This document shows, in pieces, positions 11,075 to 23,700 of a DNA stretch of 44,170 nucleotides. Source of the DNA: Scytalidium lignicola (lineage: Eukaryota; Ascomycota; Leotiomycetes); NCBI GenBank assembly GCA_002812745.2, contig NCSJ02000338.1, positions 1 to 44,170 on the forward strand, in the 5' to 3' direction. The notes below the pieces were generated by a model. That model did not search any database, had not been told where the DNA came from, and worked only from the letters and a program-made list of their open reading frames with translations. A program made the translations under genes and the position numbers. Each line of letters begins with the position of its first letter. The stretch's first letter is position 1.

Positions 11075-11252
11075 ACTGAACGGAGCTACAGCTTACCCAC
11101 CAGATGGCCCTGTCCTAGGCAGCAAAATCCGTTATAGTTCTATATTCTAAGAAGACAGACAAATCAATAAACAAAATGNTTTTTTATATTTTTTTCCTGA
11201 GGGGTTTTAGTACATTCACTATACTATGGCTATATTTTTTATAATAAAAATG

Positions 11253-11259
11253 AAAAAAA
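11253..11259 (-). terminator. RNA polymerase III terminator of the tRNA-Ile gene
   Basis: Seven A on the plus strand, that is T7 on the transcribed minus strand, begin four bases after the discriminator base of the tRNA. A T run of this length directly downstream is the standard Pol III stop signal. Confidence 0.75.
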
Positions 11260-11263
11260 GGAA

Positions 11264-11398
11264 TGGTCACTACGAGGGTCGAACTCGCGACCTTGGCGTA
11301 ATCGTTAAGATATTAGCACCACTAATTATATATTAGTTTTGACTTTGACCCGCTGTATAAATGGAACTAACCGCTCTAACCAACTGAGCTAAGCGACC
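11264..11398 (-). tRNA. tRNA-Ile(AAT) with an 11-nt intron and a second, 50-nt insertion
   Basis: On the minus strand the 5' half reads GGTCGCTTAGCTCAGTTGG then TTAGAGC: acceptor stem, perfect A box and closed D arm. The 3' half reads CGCCAAGGTCGCGAG then TTCGACCCTCGTAGTGACCA: T arm with B box, acceptor stem and A73. All acceptor pairs form, including G5-U68. The anticodon stem TGGTG/CGCCA encloses the loop CTAATA-A with anticodon AAT (11314-11312). Two extra pieces make the gene 135 nt instead of 74. The first is 11 nt after position 37 (11310-11300), the canonical tRNA intron site. The second is about 50 nt between the D arm and the anticodon stem (11372-11323), whose end is an ACTAAT/ATTAGT hairpin. 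The body is undamaged and a Pol III terminator follows, so it may be functional, but the 50-nt insertion is not at a site the eukaryotic splicing endonuclease is known to use. Confidence 0.85.
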
Positions 11399-11734
11399 TG
11401 GTTGCTTGGTTGTGTTATTAAAGAATATAATAACTTTGTAGAACATGGAGTCATTTAATAATCGGCTCTTGTTGATTTTCATAATTATATTCTAGACAAT
11501 ACTCAAGTATTAGATTATGAAAACCTCAGAACTTAGTTCTTAAACAGTGCTTTATACTACTCAACTACCCTCGCATTTGTAATAATTTTGGGCTTTACAT
11601 ATTTTTGATAAGTATGTCATGTGCGAGAGTGCATTATATGTAAGTGGGACCTTCAAAAAATCAACTTCTGAAAACTTATAAACAAAAAAGTATGGCTTAT
11701 TATAGTTTCAAGAAATGACTACCCTTGGTTAACT
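11399..11734. other. Intergenic, nothing recognised
   Basis: AT-leaning spacer between the tRNA 5' end and the deiminase remnant. It should hold upstream tRNA sequences, but no element is distinctive. Confidence 0.35.
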
Positions 11735-12998
11735 GAGTTCGATATCAAGTCCTGGTTGGTAGCACAATGTATCACGCTCCCAGTCAGCGAGAGAGCCTTA
11801 ACTGAGACCGCACTAATCACACGATCACGACATAGTTTCTGCATCGTTATAAGCGCATCACGATCCCATTTCTCGTCCCCAAAGATGGGAAGCATCAATC
11901 CACCATTGAAAAAGTAGGGATTAACGTATTTTGTCGCCGGGTCTTCGTACGACCGATGGAAAGGGGTTAAGCACTCGGAATCTGGTTCATCGAAGAAGTG
12001 TACTGTACTTCAAAGCGACGACTCCTTGCATCAACCTCGTGCTGCAGGACATCTATAATCTCCATGTTGTCTTCTTTCCACGGTTGAGAGGCATTCTGGA
12101 GAGGTCATGAAACGACTATAACCCCTGGGCGTATAATGCTGAGCTTGGCATTGATATGGACATCAGTTACATCTAAATCTTGCTGACCAGAGAACCAGAT
12201 AATCTTGCTGACCCATAATAGACGCTTGAGCTCGGCCTCAATTTCGACTCGTGATAGGTCAGGATTTCGATTCTCATTTAGAATGCTACTCTCTATCGCA
12301 AAAAGGGTACCTTCACCATCAACGACCAATGCACCCCTTTCTAAGCATGATTTCGAATTAACTTGGATGACGGGGGAAGGGACAGTGTCATTTAAAATAA
12401 CACGTTGTGCAAAATGTTATATTCTCATCTAATTCCGATAGTGTCATAATCAGCTAGTTTAGCCCTTCCCGCGCATAATTGGGGTCACTGATGGAGTCTC
12501 TCTTGCCCCATTCATTAAACCGGAAATTGATGGAGAACTGCTGCTTATGAGTAGTTCCACTAGCATCTCGTACGTAAAATGGGCCTGTGTCACTGACCCA
12601 AAGATGATTTATAGGCATTTGAATTACTCTCACATTCTGTGACTTCATATGAAGCTGATTGATAATAGATTGCGCTATTAAAGCATCTTCTGGCCGAACA
12701 TATAGTCGTACCAGCTCAAAGTTCGCGATGGCAACGTCTAGTCTCACAATCTCATCACAAGCATCGTGATAGTAACCTAAGACGACGGAGGACTTGGAGG
12801 GAAAGCCGGAAATAGTCGCATAATGACGAGACGCATCCACAGGATAGATATATCTGTGTAAATGTTATCCTTGCCAAAGATGCTGTAGAGTTCATCATTC
12901 TTTGGAAATTATACTCCGGGACGAACCCACTTGAGGTGAAAATTAAACCTAGTTTTCCATTGCAAGGCAGTTTAGTCTTCAAGTGTGTTGGGCTGAGC
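11735..12998 (-). pseudogene. Broken agmatine deiminase / peptidyl-arginine deiminase family gene
   Basis: Minus-strand pieces in more than one frame line up with the PAD_porph/agmatine deiminase family, which removes imino groups from agmatine or arginine (guanidino hydrolysis giving ammonia). From the N-terminal side these are HYATISGFPSKSSVVLGYY (12840-12454 frame); the substrate-loop motif NHLWVSDTGPFYVRD, where the family has W-V-R-D-T-G; INFRFNEWG; VVDGEGTLFAIESSILNENR; LKRLLWVSKIIWFSGQQ; LDVTDVHINAKL; and near the C-terminus GSVIHCATNQ, with the catalytic Cys codon at 11764-11766. So the catalytic Cys survives, but the frame stops after GLN (12454), shifts before VVDGEG and has several stops between 12105 and 11760. 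The R-to-S change in the W-V-R-D loop would also damage the active site. No intact copy is visible here. Confidence 0.8.
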
Positions 12999-13305
12999 AT
13001 CCTTTAGTCTCAAGAATAGTAGCATTATTTGGAAGTGAAGTCACTGAAAATCCATTGAACTTAACACAAGTCACGGCGGGTGCAGCTGCAGATAAATGCT
13101 ATTAACGTGATGCGTGCTTGACACTTCAGCTCCTTACACTGATGCACCTACTTACGGATATCTTGATTACTTCTGATTCTGGTATGTTTAATTTTGTTTT
13201 ATAATAGTGATAATAACAAATTGAAAGCGGATGACAATGTTACGACCGTAGAGGCAACACTCTATTCCGTATTTCGCTGCGGATATTCACTCAGAGACCG
13301 ACCAT

Positions 13306-14055
13306 TCACCAGGGGTATACCATCCCAGAGGCTTCACCATGTAGAAACTTGCCTGCCTCTAGATCCCTCTTTCCTTCAGCAATTGCTAACAATCCCCTTG
13401 CACTTCGCTCTGGTGTTGCTGCTCCTTGTTTTAACTTTTCATCTCGCATTCCAGCGAGATCTGTCACCACATAACCTGGACAGTAAGCAAAGACTTTGAA
13501 CCCATCCTTCTCATATTCCCATGCATCACATGCTGTTAACATATTCAGGGCTGCCTTGCTAATTCGATATGCTTTGTAGTCTTCACTACGCACGCGACTA
13601 TTTGGGTCCGAGCGAATCCCAATAGACCTAAGAGTACTAGAAACATAGATAACCCGGGGGTGTCTGGAGTTCCTTAGAAGAGGCGTGAAGCTCTCTGTCA
13701 CAATTGCTGGTGAAGTGGTGTTTATCTCAAGTGTCTCACGGAGAATATCTCTAGAAAATGTGACAGGGCAGATCCCAGCGTTGTTTATTAATACATCTAG
13801 TCTACCATATTTTGCTTTAACTTCTTGAACGGCAGAGGCAATTGAGGAGTCAGAGGTTATGTCAATCTGGACGAGACTGATGGAACTGGAAGGGTTTTGA
13901 CTTTGAATATCCGCGAGGGCTTTCTGTCCCTTCTCTAACGAGCGACTGCCCATTATGACGTGGTAGTTGGATGTTGATGCTAACAAGTTGCAGGTGTAGA
14001 AACCTATGCCATTGTTGCCTCCTGTAATAAAAATGATACTCTGGATACCCGCCAT
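13306..14055 (-). CDS. Short-chain dehydrogenase/reductase (classical SDR)
   Basis: This is an intact 249-codon frame without introns, the normal length for a classical SDR. The Rossmann motif TGGNNGIG lies at about residues 11-18, the adenine-pocket NNAG at ~90-93, the catalytic Ser in YVSSTL at ~140 and the Tyr/Lys pair in YRISK at ~163-167, followed by CPGYVVTDL. The order matches NAD(P)-dependent carbonyl reductases. No signal peptide or membrane segment is seen, so it is probably cytosolic. The substrate cannot be told from the sequence. Among fungal relatives such genes are often single, general oxidoreductases. Here the neighbours (a dead deiminase gene and DIM1) give no pathway hint. 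The start at 14055 is the first Met and sits directly before the nucleotide-binding strand, as usual. Confidence 0.9.
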   Translation of the reverse strand: MAGIQSIIFITGGNNGIGFYTCNLLASTSNYHVIMGSRSLEKGQKALADIQSQNPSSSISLVQIDITSDSSIASAVQEVKAKYGRLDVLINNAGICPVTFSRDILRETLEINTTSPAIVTESFTPLLRNSRHPRVIYVSSTLRSIGIRSDPNSRVRSEDYKAYRISKAALNMLTACDAWEYEKDGFKVFAYCPGYVVTDLAGMRDEKLKQGAATPERSARGLLAIAEGKRDLEAGKFLHGEASGMVYPW

Positions 14056-15049
14056 GATTTTTGAGTACTCTTAGTTATAGTAATCGATGAAGATCAATGT
14101 CATACGATGATGTATGATGGCTTGTTATATACCTATGGACTAGCTCGGTAAATGTTGCTATGCTTAACATTTTTCGGCTCCGTTTCTTCCCTGGGAGATT
14201 ATTCAGATAAAAGTAGCAACAGGGTAACCTACTTGCTCGTGATGTTCCGCAGGCCTGTGAATCGGAAATAAAATCTCAAAATCCGTTTCGTCCGACTCTT
14301 CCGAAAACAGTAACTCCAGTTCGGGACNTTTTTATTTCCAAATCAGGCCACCAAACGCTCCGATGAGTACTTTCCCACTCTAAGATAAAGACTTGGTAGA
14401 TGAACTAAATTCTATGTTGCACATTGAGTACTTCTGATGGCTGGCGTAGATTGCGTAGGTAAGATATTCTATACAGTTGAAATATTATACTCATCTACAA
14501 CACTCTTTGGCTCCTTATAGATACCTAGTGTCTTGTACGTACGTACTCTATATCCAGACTAAATGCTTTAGGACTGCCGATATCAATACGCGTTGTGTTG
14601 AGGTCAATTTATCAGATCCTGCAATACCAATTACACTAACCAGCAGCCCGAATCAGTATTCAGGCATTCCAATAGCTTCACCATTTTGAGCGTCGAGACG
14701 GCAATCAGATCTGGAACCACTGCAAGAATGTTCTATGTTTTGAAAGTTATCAGATCAAAGATTTCGCTAAGCCAGTTGTGGATAACCCACTTTTTCGTTG
14801 CCGTAGCCTAAAGCGTAGCGAATAGCCCCGTGATCTCACGTGAAAGAGCTGGCCCGAGCGCCAGCTAGCGCACCGATCAAAAAATAATTCTTATCGCCTG
14901 GAAAACAACGAGCCCGCCATTGAAGAGGAGAAGGCCATGTCCATGTCCATGTACACCAAGGTCGGAAGTCTCTTTGAGGATGACCGTGGAGAATTTTGAA
15001 AGTCATTTCTCTACACCTCAGTATAACAGACAGACTGGTTATAAGCAGT
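14056..15049. other. Divergent intergenic region (SDR and DIM1 promoters)
   Basis: No gene is recognised; the 70-codon frame at 14477-14689 shows no known motif. A CACGTG E-box-like hexamer lies at about 14837-14842, roughly 200 bases before the DIM1 start, inside a GC-richer block (14800-14990) that is probably the DIM1 promoter and 5' UTR. Between 14938 and 14952 there is a short gtccat triplet repeat. An n at about 14328 precedes a T run. Confidence 0.4.
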
Positions 15050-16273
<1,224 letters not shown>

Positions 16274-16529
16274 ATGCTCGTCCTTTTGCATTGTTTGTAT
16301 GAGCACATTTCCATGTAGGTGCAATCCAGGACCTGCACACGATTCTTCACGCCGTTCTCAAGATCTAGGGACCATGATGTTAAATGCAGGAATACTTTGA
16401 GCAACGAAGTAGTAGCAATGATATCATGAATGACAGCTTTAATGAACAAGCTGGTAGAAACATTGATAAACAAAGCAATTAACCAAAATTGTACTATGGC
16501 TTCTTTTTCCATAAGTGATTCGACTTGAA

Positions 16530-19500
16530 TTAATTATTATTGCCAATCTCAGCAATCATCAANTTTTTTCTTCTGTTGGGAACGCATTTCCTACATATCA
16601 TCAGAAATTGTTGTCAATCAGATCAAGATATCGAGTAGCTTTACCTGCTCAACACTCGCCTCCATCATGTACCGCGTAACAAGAACAGAGTCTTTCTGAT
16701 TCATGCGTATAGCCCTGGAGACTGCTTGGTTCTCTACACTCGGGTTCCATTGCGGTTCGATAATAAAAACCCGATTTGCAGCCGTGAGGTTTAGGCTTGC
16801 GTTCTCGTTATTAGTAAGTGTTTCAACTAATTACTGGCGAGAACTGTTTGATTATGGCAGGTGAGGTTTGCTTACCCAAATGCGCCGGTTCCGGTGGTCA
16901 TAATGAGGACTGGAATCTTAGAAGAGCTGGAGAAATCGTTGAGAATCCTCTCTCTACTGGCAAGAGGACTGTTGCCGTCGATTCGGTGGAATGGTATGTT
17001 CTCTTTTCGAAGGTATCTCTCAATGAGATTCAAGGTATTTGTCCAACAAGAGAATATTATACTAGGGGGTTTAACATGAATCAATATAATATTGCAAGTT
17101 AAGGAAATAGCATGACTTACCTTTTGGTCTGCCATAAGTCTTCTTGAATATCCGAAACTAAGGCCATCATTTTAGAGGAATGACCCTCTTGTCGCAAGTA
17201 AGAATCACTTAGCTCGAGAGAGAGCAGATCAGGGCAGGCTACTGAAGTACGGACCCCGCTGACTACACAAAGTGGACATTTAATGTCCGTATCGAATGTT
17301 CTGCCGTCGATTTGTTTATTCTGGTCTAAGCATTCCCTGCAGATAACATGTGCACAGTTTCCATATGTTCGGTAGAGGTCATTTGAACCTAGTATACGGA
17401 GAGACTGTCTACAAGCAGAGCAACGGACCTCCCCATCTCCACCAATTGAACATAACGCATCCTCTCTCTCGTCTAGCAAGCTTCTTTTAGTCCATGAGAA
17501 TAGCTGCTGATAAGTGCCGTGATTACAGAGAATCCGAAGCTGTAGTTGTACTTGGAACATCCCGAATATGCTCTTACTATATGATTCGTTAACTTTCTGT
17601 CGAAGAGCTTGATTCATGATCTTTTTTGTTTGTTCGTATTGTTCTCTTTCCTTTGGAGAGAACTTGAGGGTCCGAATTCTTTGTCGTGGGGTTGGCAAAT
17701 GTAAAAGATCCCTCGAACGTCTTAAACATAGTGATTCGAGCAGGAGAGTTAAATTCTTCGTCGCTACTTCCCTGCGCTCCTCACTCTCATCAAATGGTAT
17801 CGAAACAAACCGCCGAAACATAGCAATGCTATGAAACGGGTGGGCCCGAATGAATGCAAAGAGAGAGCCGATATCTTCTAACTTGTTTTGAATTGGAGTT
17901 CCAGTGAGACACCAGCGAGATCTAGCTTTAAGCTCCGTCACAGCTCGAAAGAAGGTTGTCACTTGTCGTCGAATGATATGAGCTAGGCACAAGTTAGCAA
18001 TACTCCATAATTTCCTATCATGTTCTGAAATACCCTCATCTAGAACAATTCTATACCATTCCATTACATGCAAAGGGCTGGATTTATCTCTAAAATCGGA
18101 TACCGCTGTGTGATAGGTCGTGAGTACAATATCGGCGTCTTCAAGCGCTAGTGTCTTGCGTTTTGGGCCGTGGTATCTCATAGTTGTGAGTGTTCTGTCG
18201 AGATGCCTAAGACAGAAAAGTCATATCAGTACGCTCTCGTGTTTCTATAACTAGGCCTTACAGGTCAATTTCATGGAACCACTCATTGATTAGTACTAAG
18301 TATTATGTTAATAGTTGTTATGGAGGGTTTGAAACTCGCAGGGAGACCTACTTGCAGACGGAACTAGAATCAAAGTAGCCTTGCAAGCCTTCTGCCTATT
18401 GTGGGGGTCCAGGCTAGCCTTCTTATTTATCATCCAGTCGTGAGCTTTGTCGAGAGTCTTGGTGATAAGTGCTAAAGTAGACAATGATTTCCCCATCCCC
18501 ATCTCATCAGCAAGAATACCTCCACCGGTCTCAGAGGCTAAATTCTGATTTCTTGCCTTTGTAACGGCATGGAGATACCTTATAGTTATTGGTAAAGTAT
18601 TCATGAAAATCTGGACGCAGTGGAACATACCAACCCTCATTTTCTCCTTCCATTGCCTTCCATAAACGAAATTCTGGAGGAATTGGCCCATTCTCGCGCT
18701 GCAGCATGAAGTCCAGTGCTTCCTCTTGGTGTCTGCCCTGTTTTATTAGCTTCTGTTTGCCTACGACAGAAGTGGCAGAGTATTATCCGTCACAAGCTTA
18801 ATGCTTCAAATTCAAGCCGTAACTATCAAGTTAAGGAAGCTAGAGTGAACTTACGGCAGCAACGTGCTCTTGAGCCGACGATCTCCCTCTACTTTACTGA
18901 GCTTTGCGCCCCTAGTGAGTGACGAGTATACGTTGGAGATCGTCTCCCTGAACTTCTCGGCATCATCCAACTTTTGTGCTCTGTTACTTCTTACGTCAAA
19001 CTGAATTTCATTGCTTGATTTTTGCATATCCGGAAAAGAAAGAACATGAGGATTCTTGTATGTAGATCCGATTCGTAGTTTATCTGGGCGTTGCAAATAA
19101 AGCTTTTCGCTGGACAAGTGGCGCCCGACTTCCTGGCAACATTCTCTCGGGCCATAGACATTGATGTTGACACGAATCACAGCATCACTCGCTTTGGTGA
19201 CTCTCCCAATTGTTTCCCGTATTGTTTGAATAGACCCAATTGCTTCAAATTGGAGACTCGGCCGCTGAATAATATTTTCCAAGGCTTTGCTCGCGTGGGT
19301 ATTTAGATCACCAAACTTTGCGCCGTCCAGAAAATATAGCACTACTTGGGTCGATGACCATCGAATATTGAAACTGTAGGAGTCTTCCGCTCGGAGTTTA
19401 AGATTTTCCTTCAACTTCGCGTCAATTTCTAACATGTTTCCCTGGACTCTGACGGCAGATCGATAAATCTGCAAGCCCGAATGAGCAACTAGACACAGAC

Positions 19501-19956
19501 AATAGAAACAGTCATAGCTGATAGCGAAATTGGGGTGCAACCCACCATTCCATAGCATAAAGCAGGAGAGTCTAATGTTAATGATTCTAGCTGAGTTTCT
19601 TGTGAATCCGATGGCGAGTCGCTTGTCAAAGGCATCGATTGCGTAGCCCACGATTCGATACCCTCTTCTACGTTATGGATTGATGTACCATTCACCTCAT
19701 CCATATCCACCCTGTGCATATCCTTAAAATCCGAGCTTAAAATATTGCCCCATAATCCACCCCAGGATGTCTCAGCTAAGGCAGGCATTTCGCTACCTTC
19801 ACGTTAGAACCACGGCTCTAGAGTATAAGTCGGCGCAGCTTACCTCTGGGCTTGAAAGTCATTGTACAACGTCTTTGGAGTCACTTGTTCTTCGTTAAAG
19901 CCCCGACCAGAAACTTCGTGGGAATCATCATTCAACAAGCGCTTGAGAGGAATCAT
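16530..19956 (-). CDS. SNF2-family ATPase with internal RING finger (Rad5/Rad16/HLTF-like), 11 exons
   Basis: On the minus strand the exons 19956-19844, 19792-19542, 19488-18855, 18732-18631, 18578-18352, 18295-18262, 18206-18034, 17982-17121, 17061-16876, 16795-16645 and 16590-16530 join to 930 codons without a stop (ignoring the n at 16563). All introns have GT-AG ends and most are 51-59 nt. Domains: a long N-terminal region; SNF2 ATPase with Walker A GGGILADEMGMGKS (~385-398) and Walker B VLDEAH (~508-513), then RSRWCLTGTPIQNKLEDI; a C3HC4 RING (~699-745, starting CSACRQ and ending CPLC) lying between the two helicase lobes; and helicase C with TTGTGAFGLNLTAANRVF and SRAIRMNQKDSVLVTRYM. 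A RING between the lobes is the hallmark of the Rad5/Rad16/HLTF group, which acts on chromatin in DNA repair, often with ubiquitin-ligase activity. The conserved GKT threonine is Ser here, which is tolerated in P-loops. I cannot say which orthologue it is; many fungi have several lineage-specific copies. Confidence 0.88.
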
Positions 19957-20215
19957 GTCCACGAGAAGGAAGGGCTGAGCGAATGATACGCTTATGTATC
20001 TAGACCCTGGGTCACAATCGTGGAATTATGGACAGTTCATGATGCAGCAGCCGCTGTTTCTGAACATCTTGCTATGGCTCTGAATGACCTCCAAGTCGGT
20101 GTTTTTAAAAGGCTTTGACTATTGAATAATAGATAGTGCAAAGGAAGAGGACCGTCTCGGCGCAATTGACCTACACCTCCTCAGCCTCAACTACAGCCTC
20201 ATGCCGCATGTCGCA

Positions 20216-20414
20216 GCACTGCAATTTTAGCATACACGTAGGTCCTGTCGCAGTGTTGGCAGCGAGTTTTGATTGGAAAACGAACGGCTTGACACTTCTA
20301 CCTCCGCATACGCTAAAATTGCAGTGCACCAGAATTCTGCCCCAGCGAAGGTCTGCCGCACCAAAATCTGCCTCACCAAGTTTATCTTCTTCAACGGCGC
20401 TAAAATTGCAGTGC
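20216..20414. repeat. Three copies of a 16-bp motif, one inverted (possible small MITE or hairpin)
   Basis: GCTAAAATTGCAGTGC occurs at 20312-20327 and 20399-20414. Its exact inverse complement occurs at 20216-20231. The first and second copies could form a hairpin of 16 paired bases closing an 80-base loop; the first and third could also pair. No transposase is present and no target duplication is obvious. It lies in the shared upstream space of the SNF2 gene (minus) and the NACHT gene (plus), so it may be an old MITE or a regulatory structure. Confidence 0.6.
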
Positions 20415-20705
20415 AAAATGTTCACACTGTAGTCGGGTGGTCTCTAAGCCAGCTAACCCTGCCCCTGAGGAGGTCCGTGTACTTCCATACAACAGACATG
20501 AGGCTCAGCCTCACTGGCGTTTTCCATTGCGAGGCGTTGCCGACAAGAAGCTTCTTCGACCAAAACTATGCTAACTACTCCCGTTCATTATATTCGAATC
20601 AAATTGGAAGATTTCCCTTATCTTGGATGTTGCATGTTGCGATCATGGACTGAGGAAGTTACTTCCCCTGGGAAAGCGTCTTGGGTCGACTTGTGTTAGA
20701 AGAGG

Positions 20706-23700
20706 ATGAGTACCGCCAGGGCTGCCTTCGAGATTATTCTCGCCGACTTTAAAAAACATCTCACGCCGGGGGAGCTGCAGGATTTCCAGTTCGTGACGTT
20801 GAATGATGTCCGAGAAACCGCACTTCGCATTCAGAAGGACCAGGAAAACTTAAAGACGATGATGAATATGGCTCGTCTCGAATCATTTCTTGAAGCGATG
20901 AACCAATTCGGAAAAGTGATCGAGGTGTTTGGGAACGCCAACATCTTCGTTGCTTTCGTGTGGGGCCCCTTGAAGTTCATTCTGCAGGTAATACTGTAGT
21001 TTTCTTTCTGTCTTCGTCCATCACCAATTATACAGCATGATGCATTTTCTTCAAATCGTTCGCATTCGTGAAATCATACTGACCGGCGATCCTAAATTAG
21101 ACTGCAAGCACATGGGCTGACAGTTTCGAATCTATCCTCGAGGCTTACAGTCAGATTGGGGAGCATATGCCACTCCTAGAGCAATATCAATCTTTATTCG
21201 GTACCAAACCTCACATGATCCGCGTTCTTGCTCTCATCTATACCGATATCCTCAAGTTTCACAAGAAAGCAGTACGCATGTTTAGAGGGAAAAGTAAGTA
21301 TAAATTTGATTGTTTTTGATGGATACATCTGACACTTTGTAGCTGAGATCTGGCGACAACTATTTCGTTCTGTCTGGAAAGACTTCGGGACACGGTTTAA
21401 AGGACTACTCGAGGGTCTACGGCTGCACAGACAACTGATCATTGAGCAAGCAGAGCTTTTACATTTTGAAGAATCGCAAAGCAATAGTCAGGCAGTACTT
21501 GCTCATATTCAGCAATATGAGCAAGACAGATTGGAAAAGTTGGCAAGATTTAAGACGCAAGAACAGAATGAGAGAGACCAGAAATATCTTGCAATCTTAG
21601 ATTGGTTTTCGGCAGCACAGAGCACTACCGCAAGCCATGAAACCTTTCGTGAGATACGGAGTCCATATGCAGGAAGTGGAAACTGGATATTGAAACATGA
21701 AAAGATTCAAAACTGGAGAGAAATGGATCCTCCAGTCTCGTCAATTCTGTGGTTGAATGGAATTCCTGGAGCAGGTAATATGCTACCACTTCTTACAGTT
21801 AGATTCCGTGTTGAATCACCCTTGCTAATTTGAGCAAAGGAAAAACGATCCTTGCTTCGGTTATTACAGACAGTTGTTTGCAGGATACTTCATGCACCAC
21901 GGGCTATTTTTACTGTCAAGAGGACGACCCAGAAAAGAATGATTGCATTTCGATATTCCGGGGGCTGCTGAGCCAACTTTTGAATCATTGCCGAGACCTT
22001 ATTCCATACTGCTATGAGAAGTACCTCTCCAGTGGGGAAGTTAACTTGACTTCTCCTACTCTCGCCCAGCAATTGTTGAAGCTTTTCTTTGAGAAAATTC
22101 CCAAACAATTCATCATTATTGACGGCTTGGACGAGTGCAATCCGGTGCAGCGAAAGTCGGTCTTGTCATTCTTCACATCGATCGTGGATAGGTGCGACGA
22201 ACGAGAACCGGGGAAGCTGCGTGTGCTTTTCGTCAGTCAAGATTTCCCTGACATTGGAAAAGCTCTGCAGACAGCCGATGCCATGAAACTTACCCCAGAG
22301 GATAACAAGAATGATATCAAAGCATATGTCTGCGGTTGGTCCAAGAAGATCAGGGAAAAGTATGGTCTCAATGACGAACAGATTGATTTCATCCAAGAGT
22401 CGACTTTGATCAGGTCGCAAGGTAATTCCTAAGTTGAACGAGGAGCTTGAACGTCGCTAATGATTCATAGGGATGTTCCTCTTTGCAAAATTAGTGATGG
22501 AAAATCTACACGCGCAAGAGACTCGGATAGATCTCTTGAGGGAAATTGAGGAGTACCCCTTTCCAGAAGGATTAGGAGATGCGTAAGTTTGGCTAGATTT
22601 ACTACCTCGCAATGTGCTCAACATGTCGAGCACCACTAAACCCACTACTGTGCTATCTTGTCAGCTATTTGATGTCTTTGCTGTAACAACGTGGCCAACT
22701 TCAGTCATAGTTACGAAAGAATACTCCGTCGTCTGGAGCGAAGCTTAGTGTCCAAGCAATGGGAAATTGTCCGTAAACTACTAGGCTGGATGGTTTGCGC
22801 TAAGAGGCCGCTGAAGTGGCGAGAAATACAAACTGCAGTCTCTATAGACCCATATAACCAGACTATCGATTTTGACAGCTGTAGCTTGCGAAGCAGTGTT
22901 GAGGAGTATTGTGGCTCACTGGTTCAAGTGTTATCCGGAGATCGCGTGGAACTTGTGCACACTACCGCAAAGATGTAAACCATCCCTCCTACTTACTCAC
23001 CATTGTCTCCATACTTATGCCCCAACAGGTACATTATGGAAAGTAAACACATTCGCCTCTCGGCAGTTGAATGTAACCTAGCAGCACTTTGTCTTCAGTA
23101 CCTGACATTCGAGCACTTTGACGATGAGGTAGGCTCGGATGATTTGCAGCTTTTTACTATGAAAGGCTTTCTTTCTTTTCAAGACTACGCGGCTGCAAAA
23201 TGGCTCCAACATATTGGTGCTATTATCAAGAGGTCAACAACTCAGTTCTCCACAGATGACGAATCCAATACTGCGCTGCAAAATCTCGAGCTAGGCTTAG
23301 AAGACTTCTACTCTCGGTACAAGCAAGATATCACACTACCTTCAATTCCAAGAGAAGTCGAAGAAGACTGCGAACCATTCAAATCCTATCCATTCCACAG
23401 AAACCTGGTCTATGTCTGGAACCACATCTACCAATACAACATTAAAGGTCCCGAAGCTAGAAAAGAAATCAGTCTCCAATCCCTTAGCAAATCTCTCTCC
23501 CGAAATCGCGATGTTCTTGAATCCCTTCCCTCCACCTCCACCAAAGACATAACCATCTTCTACGGCGACAAACACTTCAAATGTCCTCGCCCAACATGTT
23601 TCTACTTCCACGAAGGTTTCAAAGATGCCAGTTCTCGAGGCCAGCATATCAATCGTCACGATCGACCTTTCACCTGCGCCTTCCCTGATTGCTCCATCGC

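Noticed and set aside
17117..18181. SNF2 gene truncated in its helicase part
   Set aside because: The apparent stop after DLWQTK is in a 59-nt intron; the frame continues as S-I-I-F-S-C-W in the next exon. The odd insert after VLDE is a 51-nt in-frame intron.
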